A stretch of DNA of 28,775 nt from Cytophagaceae bacterium UBA7467 (GCA_002479785.1 DLPD01000018.1:34495-63269); one strand, 5' to 3'. Positions 8,003 through 16,599 are shown, counted from the first letter of the stretch. Made by a program: numbers and translations. The notes: generated by a model not told the origin, from the sequence alone.

Positions 8003-9634
8003 ATGAAAAGAATCTGGCAACTTACTTGCCTGCTAGGCCTATTTGCGTCTAGCGTGTTCGCACAAACTGATTTTAAGATGGCCGTTCAGGCAAAAATCGA
8101 ATCAGGAATCATCGAAGGTGATTACAATACACAGACAGGAATTCAAACCTATTTTGGCGTTCCATTCGCGAAGCCACCGGTAGGAGAATTGCGTTGGAAG
8201 GCACCTGTTCCTATAGAACCTTGGACAGGAGTGAAGAAGACGAAGGCTTTTGGGCCGCGTCCTATTCAAGCCATCGTTTTCGGTGATATGGGTTCTCGTT
8301 CAGCGGGACTGAGTGAAGATTGTTTATATCTGAACGTTTGGTCTCCAGCGAAACGTAACACGAAAAACTTACCGGTATTAGTGTATTTCTACGGAGGTGG
8401 ATTATTTGCGGGTGATGCGTCTGAGCCGCGCTATGATGGCGAGGCGATGTCGAAGCAAGGCATTGTCGTGGTGACGGTGAACTACCGTTTAGGCCTTTTT
8501 GGTTTCTTCTCACATCCTGAATTATCTGCGGAGGCTCCTTACAAAGCATCGGGTAATTATGGGTATTTAGATCAAACCTTAGCCTTGCAATGGGTGAAGA
8601 AGAATATCGCGGCCTTTGGTGGAGATCCTTCTAAGGTAACCATTGCCGGTGAATCAGCAGGCTCGGTTTCGGTATCTGTCCAAATGGCTTCTCCCTTAGC
8701 AAAAGGCTTAATTGCTGGCGCCATCGGGGAGAGTGGTGCAGGTATCAATCCTACTTTATTCCCAGTTCCCTTAGCGCAAGCTGAAAAAGCAGGTGTGGCT
8801 TTTGCGGAGAAGGCAGGTGCAAAATCGTTGAAGGATTTACGTGCGATGTCTTCACGTGAATTGTTTGAGATTGCACAAGAGACGCGTTCTATGGGATTCC
8901 CTACCGTTATTGATGGGTATTTCTTGCCCAAATCATTGCCTGAAATCTTCAACGCTAAACAGCAAGCACAGGTGCCACTATTGTTAGGTTGGAACTCAGC
9001 TGAAATTCCGGGTGGAGCATTTATGCAAGGCAAACCTTATACACATGATAATTATGTGGCGAAGGTGAAAGAAGCCTATCCGGCAGATCATGAAACAGTT
9101 TTGAAATTATATCCATCGGGTTCAGAAGATGTGATCGAGCGTTCGGCTACGGCTTTAGCAGCAGATCGCTTTATCTCTTACAGCACCTGGAAGTGGTTTG
9201 ATTTACACCGCAAAAATTCAGCACAACCGGTATATCGTTATTTATACGCTCGATTCCGTGCGCCTCTAGTGGATAAAACAGTGGCCTCAGGTCTAGCTGG
9301 TGGAACCGTAAAAGCGGATCCTAATGCGCCTAAGCCTCGTCCTGCAGTAGGTGCACCACATGCTTGTGAGATCGAATATTGCATGGGAAACTTGCACTTG
9401 ATTAAAGATTATGCCTTCACAGCAGATGATTATACGGTGTCTAAAACGATGTTTACCTATTTTGCAAACTTCATTAAGACGGGAAATCCGAACGGAGGAA
9501 CTTTGGCAAACTGGCCTGCAGCAGCTCCACAAGATAAGGAACCTGGCGTGATGGTAATTGATGTAGAATCCAAAGCCATCAAAGCAACGGACGACGCCCG
9601 TTATGAATTCTTAGATAAACAGTACAAAAACTAA
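8003..9634 (+). CDS. Secreted type-B carboxylesterase
   Basis: A 543-residue secreted esterase of the carboxylesterase/cholinesterase family. Signal peptide about 1-20 (SSVFAQ). Family hallmarks: FGVPFAKPPVGELRW (51-65), SEDCLYLNVW (104-113), oxyanion loop YGGG (130-133), nucleophile Ser218 in GESAG, acidic residue in GWNSAE, and catalytic His453 in GAPHACE. It hydrolyses esters; the natural substrate is unknown. The ATG at 8003 is preferred because it begins the signal peptide and follows a tandem AACCTATTT leader. The next gene, also a type-B esterase, starts 4 bases after this stop codon. It is closely similar to the minus-strand esterase at 16607-18103, including the WKAP...EPWTG...TKAFGP segment. 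Confidence 0.93.
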   Translation: MKRIWQLTCLLGLFASSVFAQTDFKMAVQAKIESGIIEGDYNTQTGIQTYFGVPFAKPPVGELRWKAPVPIEPWTGVKKTKAFGPRPIQAIVFGDMGSRSAGLSEDCLYLNVWSPAKRNTKNLPVLVYFYGGGLFAGDASEPRYDGEAMSKQGIVVVTVNYRLGLFGFFSHPELSAEAPYKASGNYGYLDQTLALQWVKKNIAAFGGDPSKVTIAGESAGSVSVSVQMASPLAKGLIAGAIGESGAGINPTLFPVPLAQAEKAGVAFAEKAGAKSLKDLRAMSSRELFEIAQETRSMGFPTVIDGYFLPKSLPEIFNAKQQAQVPLLLGWNSAEIPGGAFMQGKPYTHDNYVAKVKEAYPADHETVLKLYPSGSEDVIERSATALAADRFISYSTWKWFDLHRKNSAQPVYRYLYARFRAPLVDKTVASGLAGGTVKADPNAPKPRPAVGAPHACEIEYCMGNLHLIKDYAFTADDYTVSKTMFTYFANFIKTGNPNGGTLANWPAAAPQDKEPGVMVIDVESKAIKATDDARYEFLDKQYKN

Positions 9635-9638
9635 ACCT

Positions 9639-11237
9639 ATGAAAAAATTTACTTTAGCGTGTGCTTTATTAATTGCCTCATTAGGCTTGAAAGCACAAAT
9701 TACGACCGGGAAAGAAGTAGCCATAGTGGCCACAGATGCAGGGAAGGTACGTGGGTATATTCACAGTGGAATCTATACCTACAAAGGTATTCCTTACGCA
9801 GAGGCTGCTCGATTTGAAGCACCTCATAAACCCAAACCATGGGCAGGTGTTCGTTCCTCTTTGTCTTATGGTCCGGTTTCACCTCTAATTGATGAAACTA
9901 CACAGGTGCAAGACGAATCAGAATTTGTCTTTAACCATAACTGGGGCTACACGAATGAGGATTGCATGCGCATTAACGTGTGGACGCCTGGTATCAATGA
10001 TGGCAAGAAGCGTCCGGTGATGTTCTGGATACATGGAGGTGGATTTACTGCTGGTTCTGCCATTGAATTGCCGTCCTATGATGGAGAGAATTTGGCCAAA
10101 AAAGGGGACGTAGTAGTCGTTTCCATCTCTCACCGCTTGAATATTACGGGTTATTTAGATTTATCGGCTTATGGCGAGAAATACAAATACTCGGCAAATA
10201 ATAGCGTTTTAGATATGCGTGCGGCTTTGGAATGGGTAAAAGAAAATATCGGCGCTTTTGGGGGTGATGCGAAAAACGTAACCATCTTCGGTCAATCCGG
10301 CGGTGGCGCGAAAGTAAATACCTTGATGGCAATGCCCTCAGCGAAAGGTCTGTTTAGCAAGGCAATTAACCAAAGTGGTTCATTCCGCGCAAACATGTTA
10401 GATAAAGCGACCACTCAAAGCATTACCGCTGAAGTCTTGAAAGCACTTAACATTCCAGCGGCGAAAGTGGATAGCTTACAGACCATCCCTTATCCGGTTT
10501 TAGCAAACGCAGGAAAGAAAGCATTGGCTACCGTGGCCGCTCAAATGAAAGCGGCAGGCAAACCAGTCATTGGTTTCGGCCTTAGTTGGGGACCATCGGT
10601 AGATGGTGACTTATTACCTTATCAATTGTTTTCGAAGGAAGCATTCGAATTATCTAAAGACGTTCCTTTGTTAATTGGTACCGTAAAGAACGAATTTATG
10701 CCATCGCTTATGGCTGGTATGCCAGATGCGACAATGGAGCAAGTGGATGGTTATATCAAACGGACGTATGGTGATAAAGCGGAGGCGTTCAAGGCAGCAG
10801 TGAAAAAAGCGTATCCGAATGACACGAAGCCATCTGATTTAATGGATGTGGATGTGATGTTCCGTCCAGGGGCAGTGGTTCAGGCGAAAGAGAAATCAGC
10901 CTTGAAAGCAGCTCCTGTTTATATGTACTTAATGACGTGGCAATCGCCTGTGATGGATGGGAAATACAAAGCTGTTCATTGCATGGAATTACCTTTCTGC
11001 TTTAACAATATCGCCCGTTGCGAGGAAATGACCGGAGGTGGAAAAGAGGCCTATGTCCTAGCAGATCGTATGAGTTCTTCTTGGATTAACTTTGCTAAAA
11101 CAGGTAACCCGGGTCACAAGGGTCTACCTACTTGGCCAGCATTCGATGTAGCCGGAACGGCAACGATGCACTTCGATAATACTTGTGTGGTAAAGCCACA
11201 ACTAGATGCTGAATTGTTTAGCCTGATCGGTAGATAA
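9639..11237 (+). CDS. Secreted type-B carboxylesterase, GQSGGG variant
   Basis: This 532-residue exported protein (signal peptide about 1-19, ending LKAQ) belongs to the type-B carboxylesterase family. Conserved segments are YKGIPYA (48-54), NEDCMRINVW (106-115), IHGGGF (131-136), the nucleophile Ser220, an acidic residue in TVKNEF, and His447 in AVHCMELPF. The nucleophile elbow reads GQSGGG instead of the GESAG or GQSAG of its two relatives in this window, so it belongs to a different subgroup. It shares a transcript with the upstream esterase (4-base gap; the stop codon and ATG sit in one stretch, TAAACCTATG). A strong terminator follows immediately. Confidence 0.93.
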   Translation: MKKFTLACALLIASLGLKAQITTGKEVAIVATDAGKVRGYIHSGIYTYKGIPYAEAARFEAPHKPKPWAGVRSSLSYGPVSPLIDETTQVQDESEFVFNHNWGYTNEDCMRINVWTPGINDGKKRPVMFWIHGGGFTAGSAIELPSYDGENLAKKGDVVVVSISHRLNITGYLDLSAYGEKYKYSANNSVLDMRAALEWVKENIGAFGGDAKNVTIFGQSGGGAKVNTLMAMPSAKGLFSKAINQSGSFRANMLDKATTQSITAEVLKALNIPAAKVDSLQTIPYPVLANAGKKALATVAAQMKAAGKPVIGFGLSWGPSVDGDLLPYQLFSKEAFELSKDVPLLIGTVKNEFMPSLMAGMPDATMEQVDGYIKRTYGDKAEAFKAAVKKAYPNDTKPSDLMDVDVMFRPGAVVQAKEKSALKAAPVYMYLMTWQSPVMDGKYKAVHCMELPFCFNNIARCEEMTGGGKEAYVLADRMSSSWINFAKTGNPGHKGLPTWPAFDVAGTATMHFDNTCVVKPQLDAELFSLIGR

Positions 11238-11239
11238 AT

Positions 11240-11269
11240 AAAAAGGCCCTTCACACGAAGGGCCTTTTT
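11240..11269. terminator. Bidirectional intrinsic terminator
   Basis: A 12-base-pair stem (11240-11251 with 11258-11269) carries a 6-base loop, a GGCCCTT core, an A-run on one side and a T-run on the other. It lies between convergent genes ending at 11237 (plus) and 11284 (minus), so it should serve both. Confidence 0.9.
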
Positions 11270-11283
11270 TGTAACATAAGTGA

Positions 11284-11547
11284 TTAGCTCATTTTCCCTA
11301 TCGCACAGCTGACATAGGATTTAGCTTGTTTGAACATGGAGTTTTCTCCTTTTTGTGGGTAACCCATACTATTTAACGAATCGATGACCTCGCTTAATTG
11401 ATACTGATCGCCGGTCAGGCTAATCTTTTCCTCGTCTTTATTAATCTCTACTTTAACCACTCCATTTATTTTCTCCAAAGCATTTTTAATGCTCGTCATG
11501 CATCCGCCACACTTGATGTTTTCGACAAAAATCTCTTGCGTTTTCAT
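11284..11547 (-). CDS. HMA-domain metal-binding protein
   Basis: This small cytoplasmic protein of 87 residues has a heavy-metal-associated domain (about 3-65) of ferredoxin-like fold. The metal-binding pair is C13-G-G-C16, followed by MTSIKNAL, and the strand GVVKVEIN fits the fold. A C-terminal extension of about 20 residues ends in a conserved-looking SCAIGKM segment carrying a third Cys. From memory, such tails are common in Bacteroidota HMA proteins. A copper or other soft-metal chaperone role is likely from the family but not shown. No P-type ATPase lies nearby. A perfect TAnnTTTG element sits 20 bases upstream of the start codon, so expression is probably independent. Confidence 0.88.
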   Translation of the reverse strand: MKTQEIFVENIKCGGCMTSIKNALEKINGVVKVEINKDEEKISLTGDQYQLSEVIDSLNSMGYPQKGENSMFKQAKSYVSCAIGKMS

Positions 11548-11557
11548 GGTGTTATTG

Positions 11558-11586
11558 TTTGTTTAGTCAAATGTAGTCTATCTTTA
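11558..11586 (+). promoter_or_regulatory. Candidate promoter for the flavin-reductase/DinB pair
   Basis: TTTG at 11558-11561 and TATCTTTA at 11579-11586 (7 of 8 matches to TAnnTTTG) are 17 bases apart, close to the expected -33/-7 spacing. The start codon follows at 11622. Confidence 0.4.
11568..11575 (-). promoter_or_regulatory. Promoter -7 element for the HMA gene
   Basis: Read on the minus strand this is TACATTTG, a perfect match to the Bacteroidota -7 consensus TAnnTTTG, and it predicts a short leader before the ATG at 11547. A T-rich stretch about 20 bases upstream may serve as the -33 region. It faces, and nearly touches, the plus-strand candidate at 11579-11586. Confidence 0.5.
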
Positions 11587-11596
11587 GGCTATAAAA

Positions 11597-11612
11597 AGTG
11601 ACTAATGTCACT
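11597..11612. promoter_or_regulatory. Palindromic operator candidate
   Basis: AGTGAC-TAAT-GTCACT is a perfect 6+6 inverted repeat between divergent genes. It sits just after the predicted plus-strand start site and just upstream of the minus-strand promoter. The GTGA/TCAC half-sites recall Crp/Fnr-type boxes, although the spacer is shorter than the CRP consensus. Regulator unknown. Confidence 0.4.
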
Positions 11613-11621
11613 TCTCCCGTT

Positions 11622-12239
11622 ATGAGCAAACATTTTTCTCTTTCTGAACTTCAAACCTGGGATCGTTTCACCCGTGCTAATTTTATTAATTCTTTAAGCG
11701 GATTTAAAAGCTTGTCGCTCATCGGAACAGTGAATAGCAAGGGCATTTCAAACCTGGCAGTTTTTAGCAATATTGTCCATTTAGGCGCTGATCCAGCCTT
11801 GATTGGCTTCATTAATCGGCCCTTATCTGCAGCCCCCCATACCATCCGAAATATTCAAGAAACGGGTATTTATACGGTTAATTTAGTGACGGAATCGATG
11901 TACAAGCAAGCACACCAAACGAGTGCGAAATACCCAGATGGCGTTTCTGAATTTGAGATGACGGGCTTGACTCAAGCGTATCGCGATGGTTGCATTGCGC
12001 CATTTGTGGCGGAATCCCCGGTACAATATGTTTTGAAATTCGAGCAAGTGATGCCCATTGAATTGAATGGAACCTTTCTCGTGATAGGTTCTTTGCAAGA
12101 AGCCTATGTTCCGGCAGAAATACAGGATGAGGATGGCTTTTTGGATTTGGCCAAAGCTGGAATCCTAAGCTCCCTAGGCACGAATGGGTATTATAAAACC
12201 GAGAAAATCGCTACCTTGCCGTATGCAAAAGTTAATTAA
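11622..12239 (+). CDS. Flavin-reductase-like FMN-binding split-barrel protein
   Basis: This is a 205-residue soluble protein with the split-barrel fold of flavin reductase-like proteins. The core runs from about residue 20 to 165: SLIGTVNSKGISNLAVFSN, then a segment around PALIGFINRP, then a region resembling NIQETGIYTVNLV. Proteins of this family bind FMN and act as flavin reductases or of unknown oxidoreductase function. The ATG at 11622 is preferred; a GTG 24 bases upstream would place the start inside the palindrome at 11597-11612. The 3' end overlaps the DinB-like gene by 17 bases, which suggests the two are co-translated. Confidence 0.85.
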   Translation: MSKHFSLSELQTWDRFTRANFINSLSGFKSLSLIGTVNSKGISNLAVFSNIVHLGADPALIGFINRPLSAAPHTIRNIQETGIYTVNLVTESMYKQAHQTSAKYPDGVSEFEMTGLTQAYRDGCIAPFVAESPVQYVLKFEQVMPIELNGTFLVIGSLQEAYVPAEIQDEDGFLDLAKAGILSSLGTNGYYKTEKIATLPYAKVN

Positions 12240-12675
12240 TCTTGTAGACGAGTTAGCGTCTTATATTCCGCATTTAGAGGCTAGGAATGAAGCTATTTCT
12301 GCTTCCTCTGTAGGCTGGCAAATCGAACATAGCTTATTAGTGATTTCTTCTGTGATTGAAGGTGTTAAGCGATCGGATCCATCGAAATTCAAATGGAGTT
12401 TTAGACCTATTAAGTATTTGATTTTTTGGCGTGGTAAAATCCCAAGAGGTAAGTCGAGAGCGCCTAAATTTGTTACCCCAGATACGTTCACGGCAGAATC
12501 ACTTCTAAAACATATCGATCAATGCCGTGCTAAAGTAACGGAATTAGATTCGATAGGAGCGGGGCATTATTTTTCTCATCCTTATTTTGGGGATACAAAG
12601 AAGAAAGATGTCATTCCATTTTTAGAGATGCATACGGATCATCATTTGAAGATTATCAAAGATATTCTACGGTAA
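12223..12675 (+). CDS. DinB-like / DUF1569-like four-helix protein
   Basis: This 150-residue cytoplasmic protein looks like a member of the DinB/YfiT-type metal-binding four-helix-bundle superfamily. Candidate metal ligands are the His in WQIEH near residue 35 and the His cluster in MHTDHH near the C-terminus. HPYFGDTKKKD before the last helix is typical of the DUF1569 branch. Members often act in low-molecular-weight thiol chemistry or are uncharacterised, so function is left open. The ATG at 12223 lies inside the upstream flavin-reductase-like gene (17-base overlap). The 3' end overlaps the convergent flavoprotein gene by 9 bases. Confidence 0.7.
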   Translation: MQKLINLVDELASYIPHLEARNEAISASSVGWQIEHSLLVISSVIEGVKRSDPSKFKWSFRPIKYLIFWRGKIPRGKSRAPKFVTPDTFTAESLLKHIDQCRAKVTELDSIGAGHYFSHPYFGDTKKKDVIPFLEMHTDHHLKIIKDILR

Positions 12676-13881
12676 TCCTGCACTCTTGCCAGCAATAAAT
12701 CCAGTAGTCCAGGCGGCTTGAAAGTTAAATCCCCCCGTGATGCCATCGATGTCCATGATTTCTCCTGCAAAGAAGAGTCCTGGACATTTTTTACTTTCCA
12801 TGGTTTGGACGTTGATATCGGGTAAGGCTACGCCACCAGCGGTTACAAACTCTTCTTTAAAGGTTGTTTTCCCCTGGACTACATAGCGGTCATTAATCAA
12901 AGTATTGATTAATTTATTTAAGGCTTTTCCCCCTATTTCATTCCAGCGGAGGCTGGTTTTGATTTCATTCTTTTCTATTAAGTAAACCCAAAGTCGATTC
13001 GGCATGGGGAAAGGGTTCCAATTCGCCATCATCTTGGCGCCGTGTTCTTTCATGACTTGCGTGATTTGCTCCCTCAATTCTTCTTCTTTTGTCTCGTCTA
13101 GCCAGTTCACCAATATGGCGCATTGGTATTCTTTTTCTGCCAAATTCCGTGCTCCCCTTGCCGAGAGTTGCAGAATGGCAGGGCCGCTCATTCCCCAATG
13201 CGTGACTAATAAAGGTCCTTGGCCGATTAGCTTTTGACCTTCAATTCTCACCCGTGCCTTCTCCACCACAATGCCCATTAAATCGCGTATCGGTTCTTGC
13301 GGCATGTTAAACGTAAATAGGGAAGGAACCGGCGGAATAATTTCATGTCCTAAATCTGCTAACCAAAGCAATCCAGACATCTTAGGTTGACCACCCGTGG
13401 TCACAATGACGCGGTCCGCATCGTATTCCGAGTCCCGGCAATGGATGCGAAAACCTTTAGAGGTGGGTTTTATCTCTTCCACTGATTGACTGCAATGTAG
13501 GTTAATGTGCAATCGTCGAGCTTCAGATAGAAAGCAATCGATGATGGTTTGTGAATCGTTCGAAAGGGGAAAAATGCAGTTATCGTGGTAGGTTTTCAAA
13601 GCCACTCCTCTGCTTTCTAGCCATTCGACCATGGAGGAAGCATTAAAGACTTCAAAAGCCTTACGCAGAAATTTCTCTCCACGTGGATAGTTCTCTGAAA
13701 GTAATCGGGAATTAAAGGTGGCATTAGTTACGTTACAGCGACCTCCACCTGATATTTTGACCTTCCCTAAAAACTTAGAGGTTTTCTCCAGGATGCTTAC
13801 TTCGGCCTCAGGGTTGTGCTCTTTGGCAGATATTGCAGCAAAAAATCCAGCGGCTCCACCACCTATGACGATTATTTTCAT
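12667..13881 (-). CDS. HI0933-family FAD-dependent oxidoreductase (BaiN-like)
   Basis: A 404-residue flavoprotein of the HI0933/YhiN/BaiN family. The dinucleotide-binding motif GGGAAG is at residues 7-12, and SGGGRCNVTN at 44-53 is the family signature. VIVTTGGQPKMSG in the middle and GEIMDIDGITGGFN plus QAAWTTGFIAG near the end are further FAD-site segments. Full length for the family. The name baiN comes from a proposed bile-acid function that should not be carried over here; the cellular role of most members is unknown. The start codon overlaps the stop of the upstream 60-residue gene by 4 bases, indicating coupling. The 3' end overlaps a convergent gene by 9 bases. Confidence 0.93.
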   Translation of the reverse strand: MKIIVIGGGAAGFFAAISAKEHNPEAEVSILEKTSKFLGKVKISGGGRCNVTNATFNSRLLSENYPRGEKFLRKAFEVFNASSMVEWLESRGVALKTYHDNCIFPLSNDSQTIIDCFLSEARRLHINLHCSQSVEEIKPTSKGFRIHCRDSEYDADRVIVTTGGQPKMSGLLWLADLGHEIIPPVPSLFTFNMPQEPIRDLMGIVVEKARVRIEGQKLIGQGPLLVTHWGMSGPAILQLSARGARNLAEKEYQCAILVNWLDETKEEELREQITQVMKEHGAKMMANWNPFPMPNRLWVYLIEKNEIKTSLRWNEIGGKALNKLINTLINDRYVVQGKTTFKEEFVTAGGVALPDINVQTMESKKCPGLFFAGEIMDIDGITGGFNFQAAWTTGFIAGKSAGLP

Positions 13882-14060
13882 TGGATAAAATCAGCGCGCA
13901 GGGGATTGAATGAATCCACTAATAAGCTTCCTTTTTGAAATGTTGTATGTCCACGATCATTATAGGCCATGATCTTTCGTTTGCAATACTCGTCTAGGAT
14001 TTCCCATTCGATGTCAGCATCTGCGATCCAATTTGTCCTGATCAAAGGTGATTTACTCAT
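13878..14060 (-). CDS. Conserved-looking small protein of unknown function (60 residues)
   Basis: I do not recognise this 60-residue soluble protein. It has a mixed charged/aromatic composition (TNWIADADIEWEILDEY, then CKRKIM, later HTTFQKGSLLVDSF), no signal peptide and no membrane segment. The ATG at 14060 is preferred over a TTG two codons upstream. Its stop overlaps the start of the HI0933-type flavoprotein in an ATGA arrangement, and this placement is the main evidence that it is a real gene. It is probably the first gene of a two-gene transcript. Confidence 0.6.
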   Translation of the reverse strand: MSKSPLIRTNWIADADIEWEILDEYCKRKIMAYNDRGHTTFQKGSLLVDSFNPLRADFIQ

Positions 14061-14077
14061 ACACAAAAATAAGATAA

Positions 14078-14101
14078 AAAGCCGGGACGATGCCCGGCTT
14101 T
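14078..14101 (-). terminator. Intrinsic terminator of the esterase operon
   Basis: GCCGGG (14081-14086) pairs with CCCGGC (14093-14098) around a 6-base loop, extended by AAA/TTT. On the minus strand it starts 6 bases after the beta-lactamase-fold gene stop codon and is followed by TTTTTATCTTATTTTT. Confidence 0.85.
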
Positions 14102-14106
14102 CTGTA

Positions 14107-15327
14107 TTAATCTGCTAGTGTTTGGTAGACCATTTGGCGTAAACTATTATGGTAGTCCCACGTAAAATTACTTTCTTGAGTCATAAACAACGCAATAAGT
14201 TTCTCCTTAGGATCGATAAAGAAGTGGGTGTTATTTGCTCCACCCCAATAAAACAGACCTTTAGATGCTGGTGTTTCTGTTGCAGGACCGTCAGTTACTA
14301 CTGCAAAACCAAGTCCCCATTCAATGCCTGGTGTAGGGAATAAGTCCCCTGTGTGATTTGCGGTCATTAATTCTACCGTCTTACGGCTTAGGTATTGTTT
14401 CCCTTTATAGGTCCCGCCGGCTAGCATCATTTGGCAGAAAGTAGCATAGTCAGCTGCGGTAGAAAATAAGCCATTTGCGCCACTCCAAACGGTCACGTTT
14501 TCAAAAGGAGGTTGAATCGCCGCAACTGAAATGGAACCATTTTTCCCTTTCGTGTGCAAAGCAACTATGTTAGCTTGCTCTGCTTTAGGTACATTATAGC
14601 CCGTGTGTTTCATTTCCAAAGGTTCAAATAAGCGCGACTTCAAAAAGTCATTCACACTCATTCCAGAGAACTTCTCGATTAACACGCAAAGCACATCAGG
14701 TCCGGCGCTGTAATTCCACTGTGTTCCCGGTTGTGCTAACAAAGGGAATTTAGTGATATTTGCCACTCGCTCTTGAATCGTCTTGATTTCAGGTCTAAAA
14801 TACCCTTTTCTAAAGCGAATATCCACTGGATTTTGGTTTAATCCATGTGTTAAACCGCCACTATGGCTTAACAATTGCGTGATCGTGATTTCTGACTTTA
14901 AGCTGTCTGTTGGGTCATTTGGGCCGTCGTTTACACTTCTAACTACACGAAAGTTTTTGAATTCGGGTAGGTATTTCGATACGGGATCGTCTAGTTTGAA
15001 ATAGCCTTCTTCGTACAACATCATAAATGCGGTGGATATGATAGGCTTGGTCATCGACTGAATGTAGAATAAATCGTCCGTCGTCATGGGTGCTTTAGTG
15101 GCCACGTTTTTGTATCCCAAAGCTCCTTGGTGAACTACCTGGCCATTGTGAATAATCATGGTCACAGCACCAGGAATATTCCCTTTGTCTATCTCGGATT
15201 GAACAAATTTTTCTAATCGTTTTACTCGATCGACATTGATGCCCGCCACGATTTTGGGCACTTGCGCACTGATTTCGCCTATGAAAAGGAGGCTGAAGAG
15301 GAGGAGGAGATATTTAGTGAATTTCAT
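14107..15327 (-). CDS. Secreted serine beta-lactamase-fold hydrolase (family VIII esterase-like)
   Basis: This is a 406-residue exported protein (signal peptide about 1-21, ISAQ) of the class C beta-lactamase/CubicO superfamily. The catalytic S-x-x-K motif is S91-M-T-K94, and the Y-x-N equivalent is Y206-S-A. LLSHSGGLTHG (about 152-162) and WGGANNTHFFIDPKE near the end are typical of EstB-like family VIII esterases. A KTG box is not evident, which favours an esterase over a beta-lactamase. As last gene of a minus-strand operon of hydrolases (12-base gap to the gene before), it probably cleaves ester bonds in the periplasm. Antibiotic resistance should not be inferred. Confidence 0.88.
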   Translation of the reverse strand: MKFTKYLLLLFSLLFIGEISAQVPKIVAGINVDRVKRLEKFVQSEIDKGNIPGAVTMIIHNGQVVHQGALGYKNVATKAPMTTDDLFYIQSMTKPIISTAFMMLYEEGYFKLDDPVSKYLPEFKNFRVVRSVNDGPNDPTDSLKSEITITQLLSHSGGLTHGLNQNPVDIRFRKGYFRPEIKTIQERVANITKFPLLAQPGTQWNYSAGPDVLCVLIEKFSGMSVNDFLKSRLFEPLEMKHTGYNVPKAEQANIVALHTKGKNGSISVAAIQPPFENVTVWSGANGLFSTAADYATFCQMMLAGGTYKGKQYLSRKTVELMTANHTGDLFPTPGIEWGLGFAVVTDGPATETPASKGLFYWGGANNTHFFIDPKEKLIALFMTQESNFTWDYHNSLRQMVYQTLAD

Positions 15328-15339
15328 AGGTAATTTAGT

Positions 15340-16599
15340 TTATTTTCCTTTTTTCTGCGCTGCCATCCATTCCATGATGGTGACAGGCTTGCCATTTACA
15401 CGAACGGGTGATCCGTCTAAATCCGTTCTCGGTAGGTTTTCGTGTAGGTAAACCCAGGACCAGTGGCCGTTGTAATCGAAGCCTTTTCCACCATAGAAAT
15501 TCGTGATATCGTTCACTTGGTCATAATAGGTGAAATGTACATTTTTTGCACCCGCTTTGCGTAGACGATCAAATACAGGGACAACGGTCAAGTCAGGAAT
15601 GGTGGTTTTATCGTCTTTAGAGTGTACAAACCAAATAGGCACGTTTTTAATCTTCTGTATATCACTATCAGAAATATATTCTGATTTATAGGCCAAAGCA
15701 CTGATGTAACCTGCCGCGAAATAATCTGGATACAAAAGGATTAATTTCAAGGCCATATAGCCACCATTCGAACATCCGCCCACATATATGCGGCTAGGGT
15801 CGATGCCCGGATTTGCTTTGACATAATCCTTAATTAAGGCCATCAAACCCTCGTTATAAACGTCGTTATCCTTTCCTTGTGTTCCCACACCTTGCGCGTT
15901 GTGCATCCACGCACCTGGGCATTGCGGAGAAAGTACATAGGCCCCTTCGAAAATGGCTTGAATGTCTTCAGTGGCGTAGTTAGCTGCTTTATTTCCTAAA
16001 AGAGGTACCGTCGGATCTGTCCCACCTTCGCCTCCGCCGTGTAGCCAGATGATTAAAGGTGCTTTGTCCTTTTTGACTTTAGGAGTAAAAGTCGCGTAAG
16101 ACATGGTCAATTTATCGTTAAAAACGTATTTGCCCGTAAGATCAAATTGATCAATTAAAGGCATGATTTTACCGGTGGAGGTATCCCAAACTTGCCCCGT
16201 TTTAGGCTGCAAAATGGTTAAGGAATAATCCACCCACACGTTCCCTTTACTTCTCAAGTATTGAAATGGGGAGCTAATAGGCAATTGAGGGCCTACTGCT
16301 AATACAAGGGTAATGTTTTTGCCTGTACGTACACGCGCGCCATTTTCATCCGATACGTACGCAGTAACAATTTCGCGTTTCGTTTCTTGGTCCGCGATGG
16401 GTCCTGTGCTTAATTTTCGGCTAGCATAAACGGTGTAGTCTGCCGCATTCGCTTTAGAAGTGGTATCATTCAAGGTTAGAATGACTTTGTTTACTCCGGC
16501 ACCCCAGTCGAAGCCTTCCACGACCAGCTTGTAGGTTCCAGTGGGTTTTGCTACCGCACTGAAGGCAAATAGCGAGAGAAATAAGAGGATTTTTTTCAT
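15340..16599 (-). CDS. Secreted feruloyl-esterase / LpqC-like alpha/beta hydrolase
   Basis: The 419-residue product has a signal peptide (about 1-17, AVAK). Next comes an N-terminal beta-rich domain of about 150 residues (TYKLVVEGFDWGAGVNKVIL...). The catalytic domain follows (about 175-400), of the polyhydroxybutyrate depolymerase/feruloyl esterase (LpqC) and prolyl-oligopeptidase type. The oxyanion motif is WLHGGGEGG, the nucleophile Ser277 lies in GGCSNGGYM, the acid is Asp330 in HSKDD, and the base is His379 in NGHWSW. Secreted enzymes of this group often remove acyl groups from polysaccharides. It sits 7 bases downstream of a type-B carboxylesterase in the same operon. Confidence 0.87.
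   Translation of the reverse strand: MKKILLFLSLFAFSAVAKPTGTYKLVVEGFDWGAGVNKVILTLNDTTSKANAADYTVYASRKLSTGPIADQETKREIVTAYVSDENGARVRTGKNITLVLAVGPQLPISSPFQYLRSKGNVWVDYSLTILQPKTGQVWDTSTGKIMPLIDQFDLTGKYVFNDKLTMSYATFTPKVKKDKAPLIIWLHGGGEGGTDPTVPLLGNKAANYATEDIQAIFEGAYVLSPQCPGAWMHNAQGVGTQGKDNDVYNEGLMALIKDYVKANPGIDPSRIYVGGCSNGGYMALKLILLYPDYFAAGYISALAYKSEYISDSDIQKIKNVPIWFVHSKDDKTTIPDLTVVPVFDRLRKAGAKNVHFTYYDQVNDITNFYGGKGFDYNGHWSWVYLHENLPRTDLDGSPVRVNGKPVTIMEWMAAQKKGK

Noticed and set aside
8572..9033. 153-codon open frame antisense to the first type-B carboxylesterase
   Set aside because: It lies wholly inside a clear gene, shows no domain, signal or start context, and its length is explained by the codon pattern of the opposite strand.
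14107..15327. Reading the SMTK protein as an antibiotic beta-lactamase
   Set aside because: The EstB-like segments, the lack of an obvious KTG box and the esterase operon context fit a family VIII esterase better.
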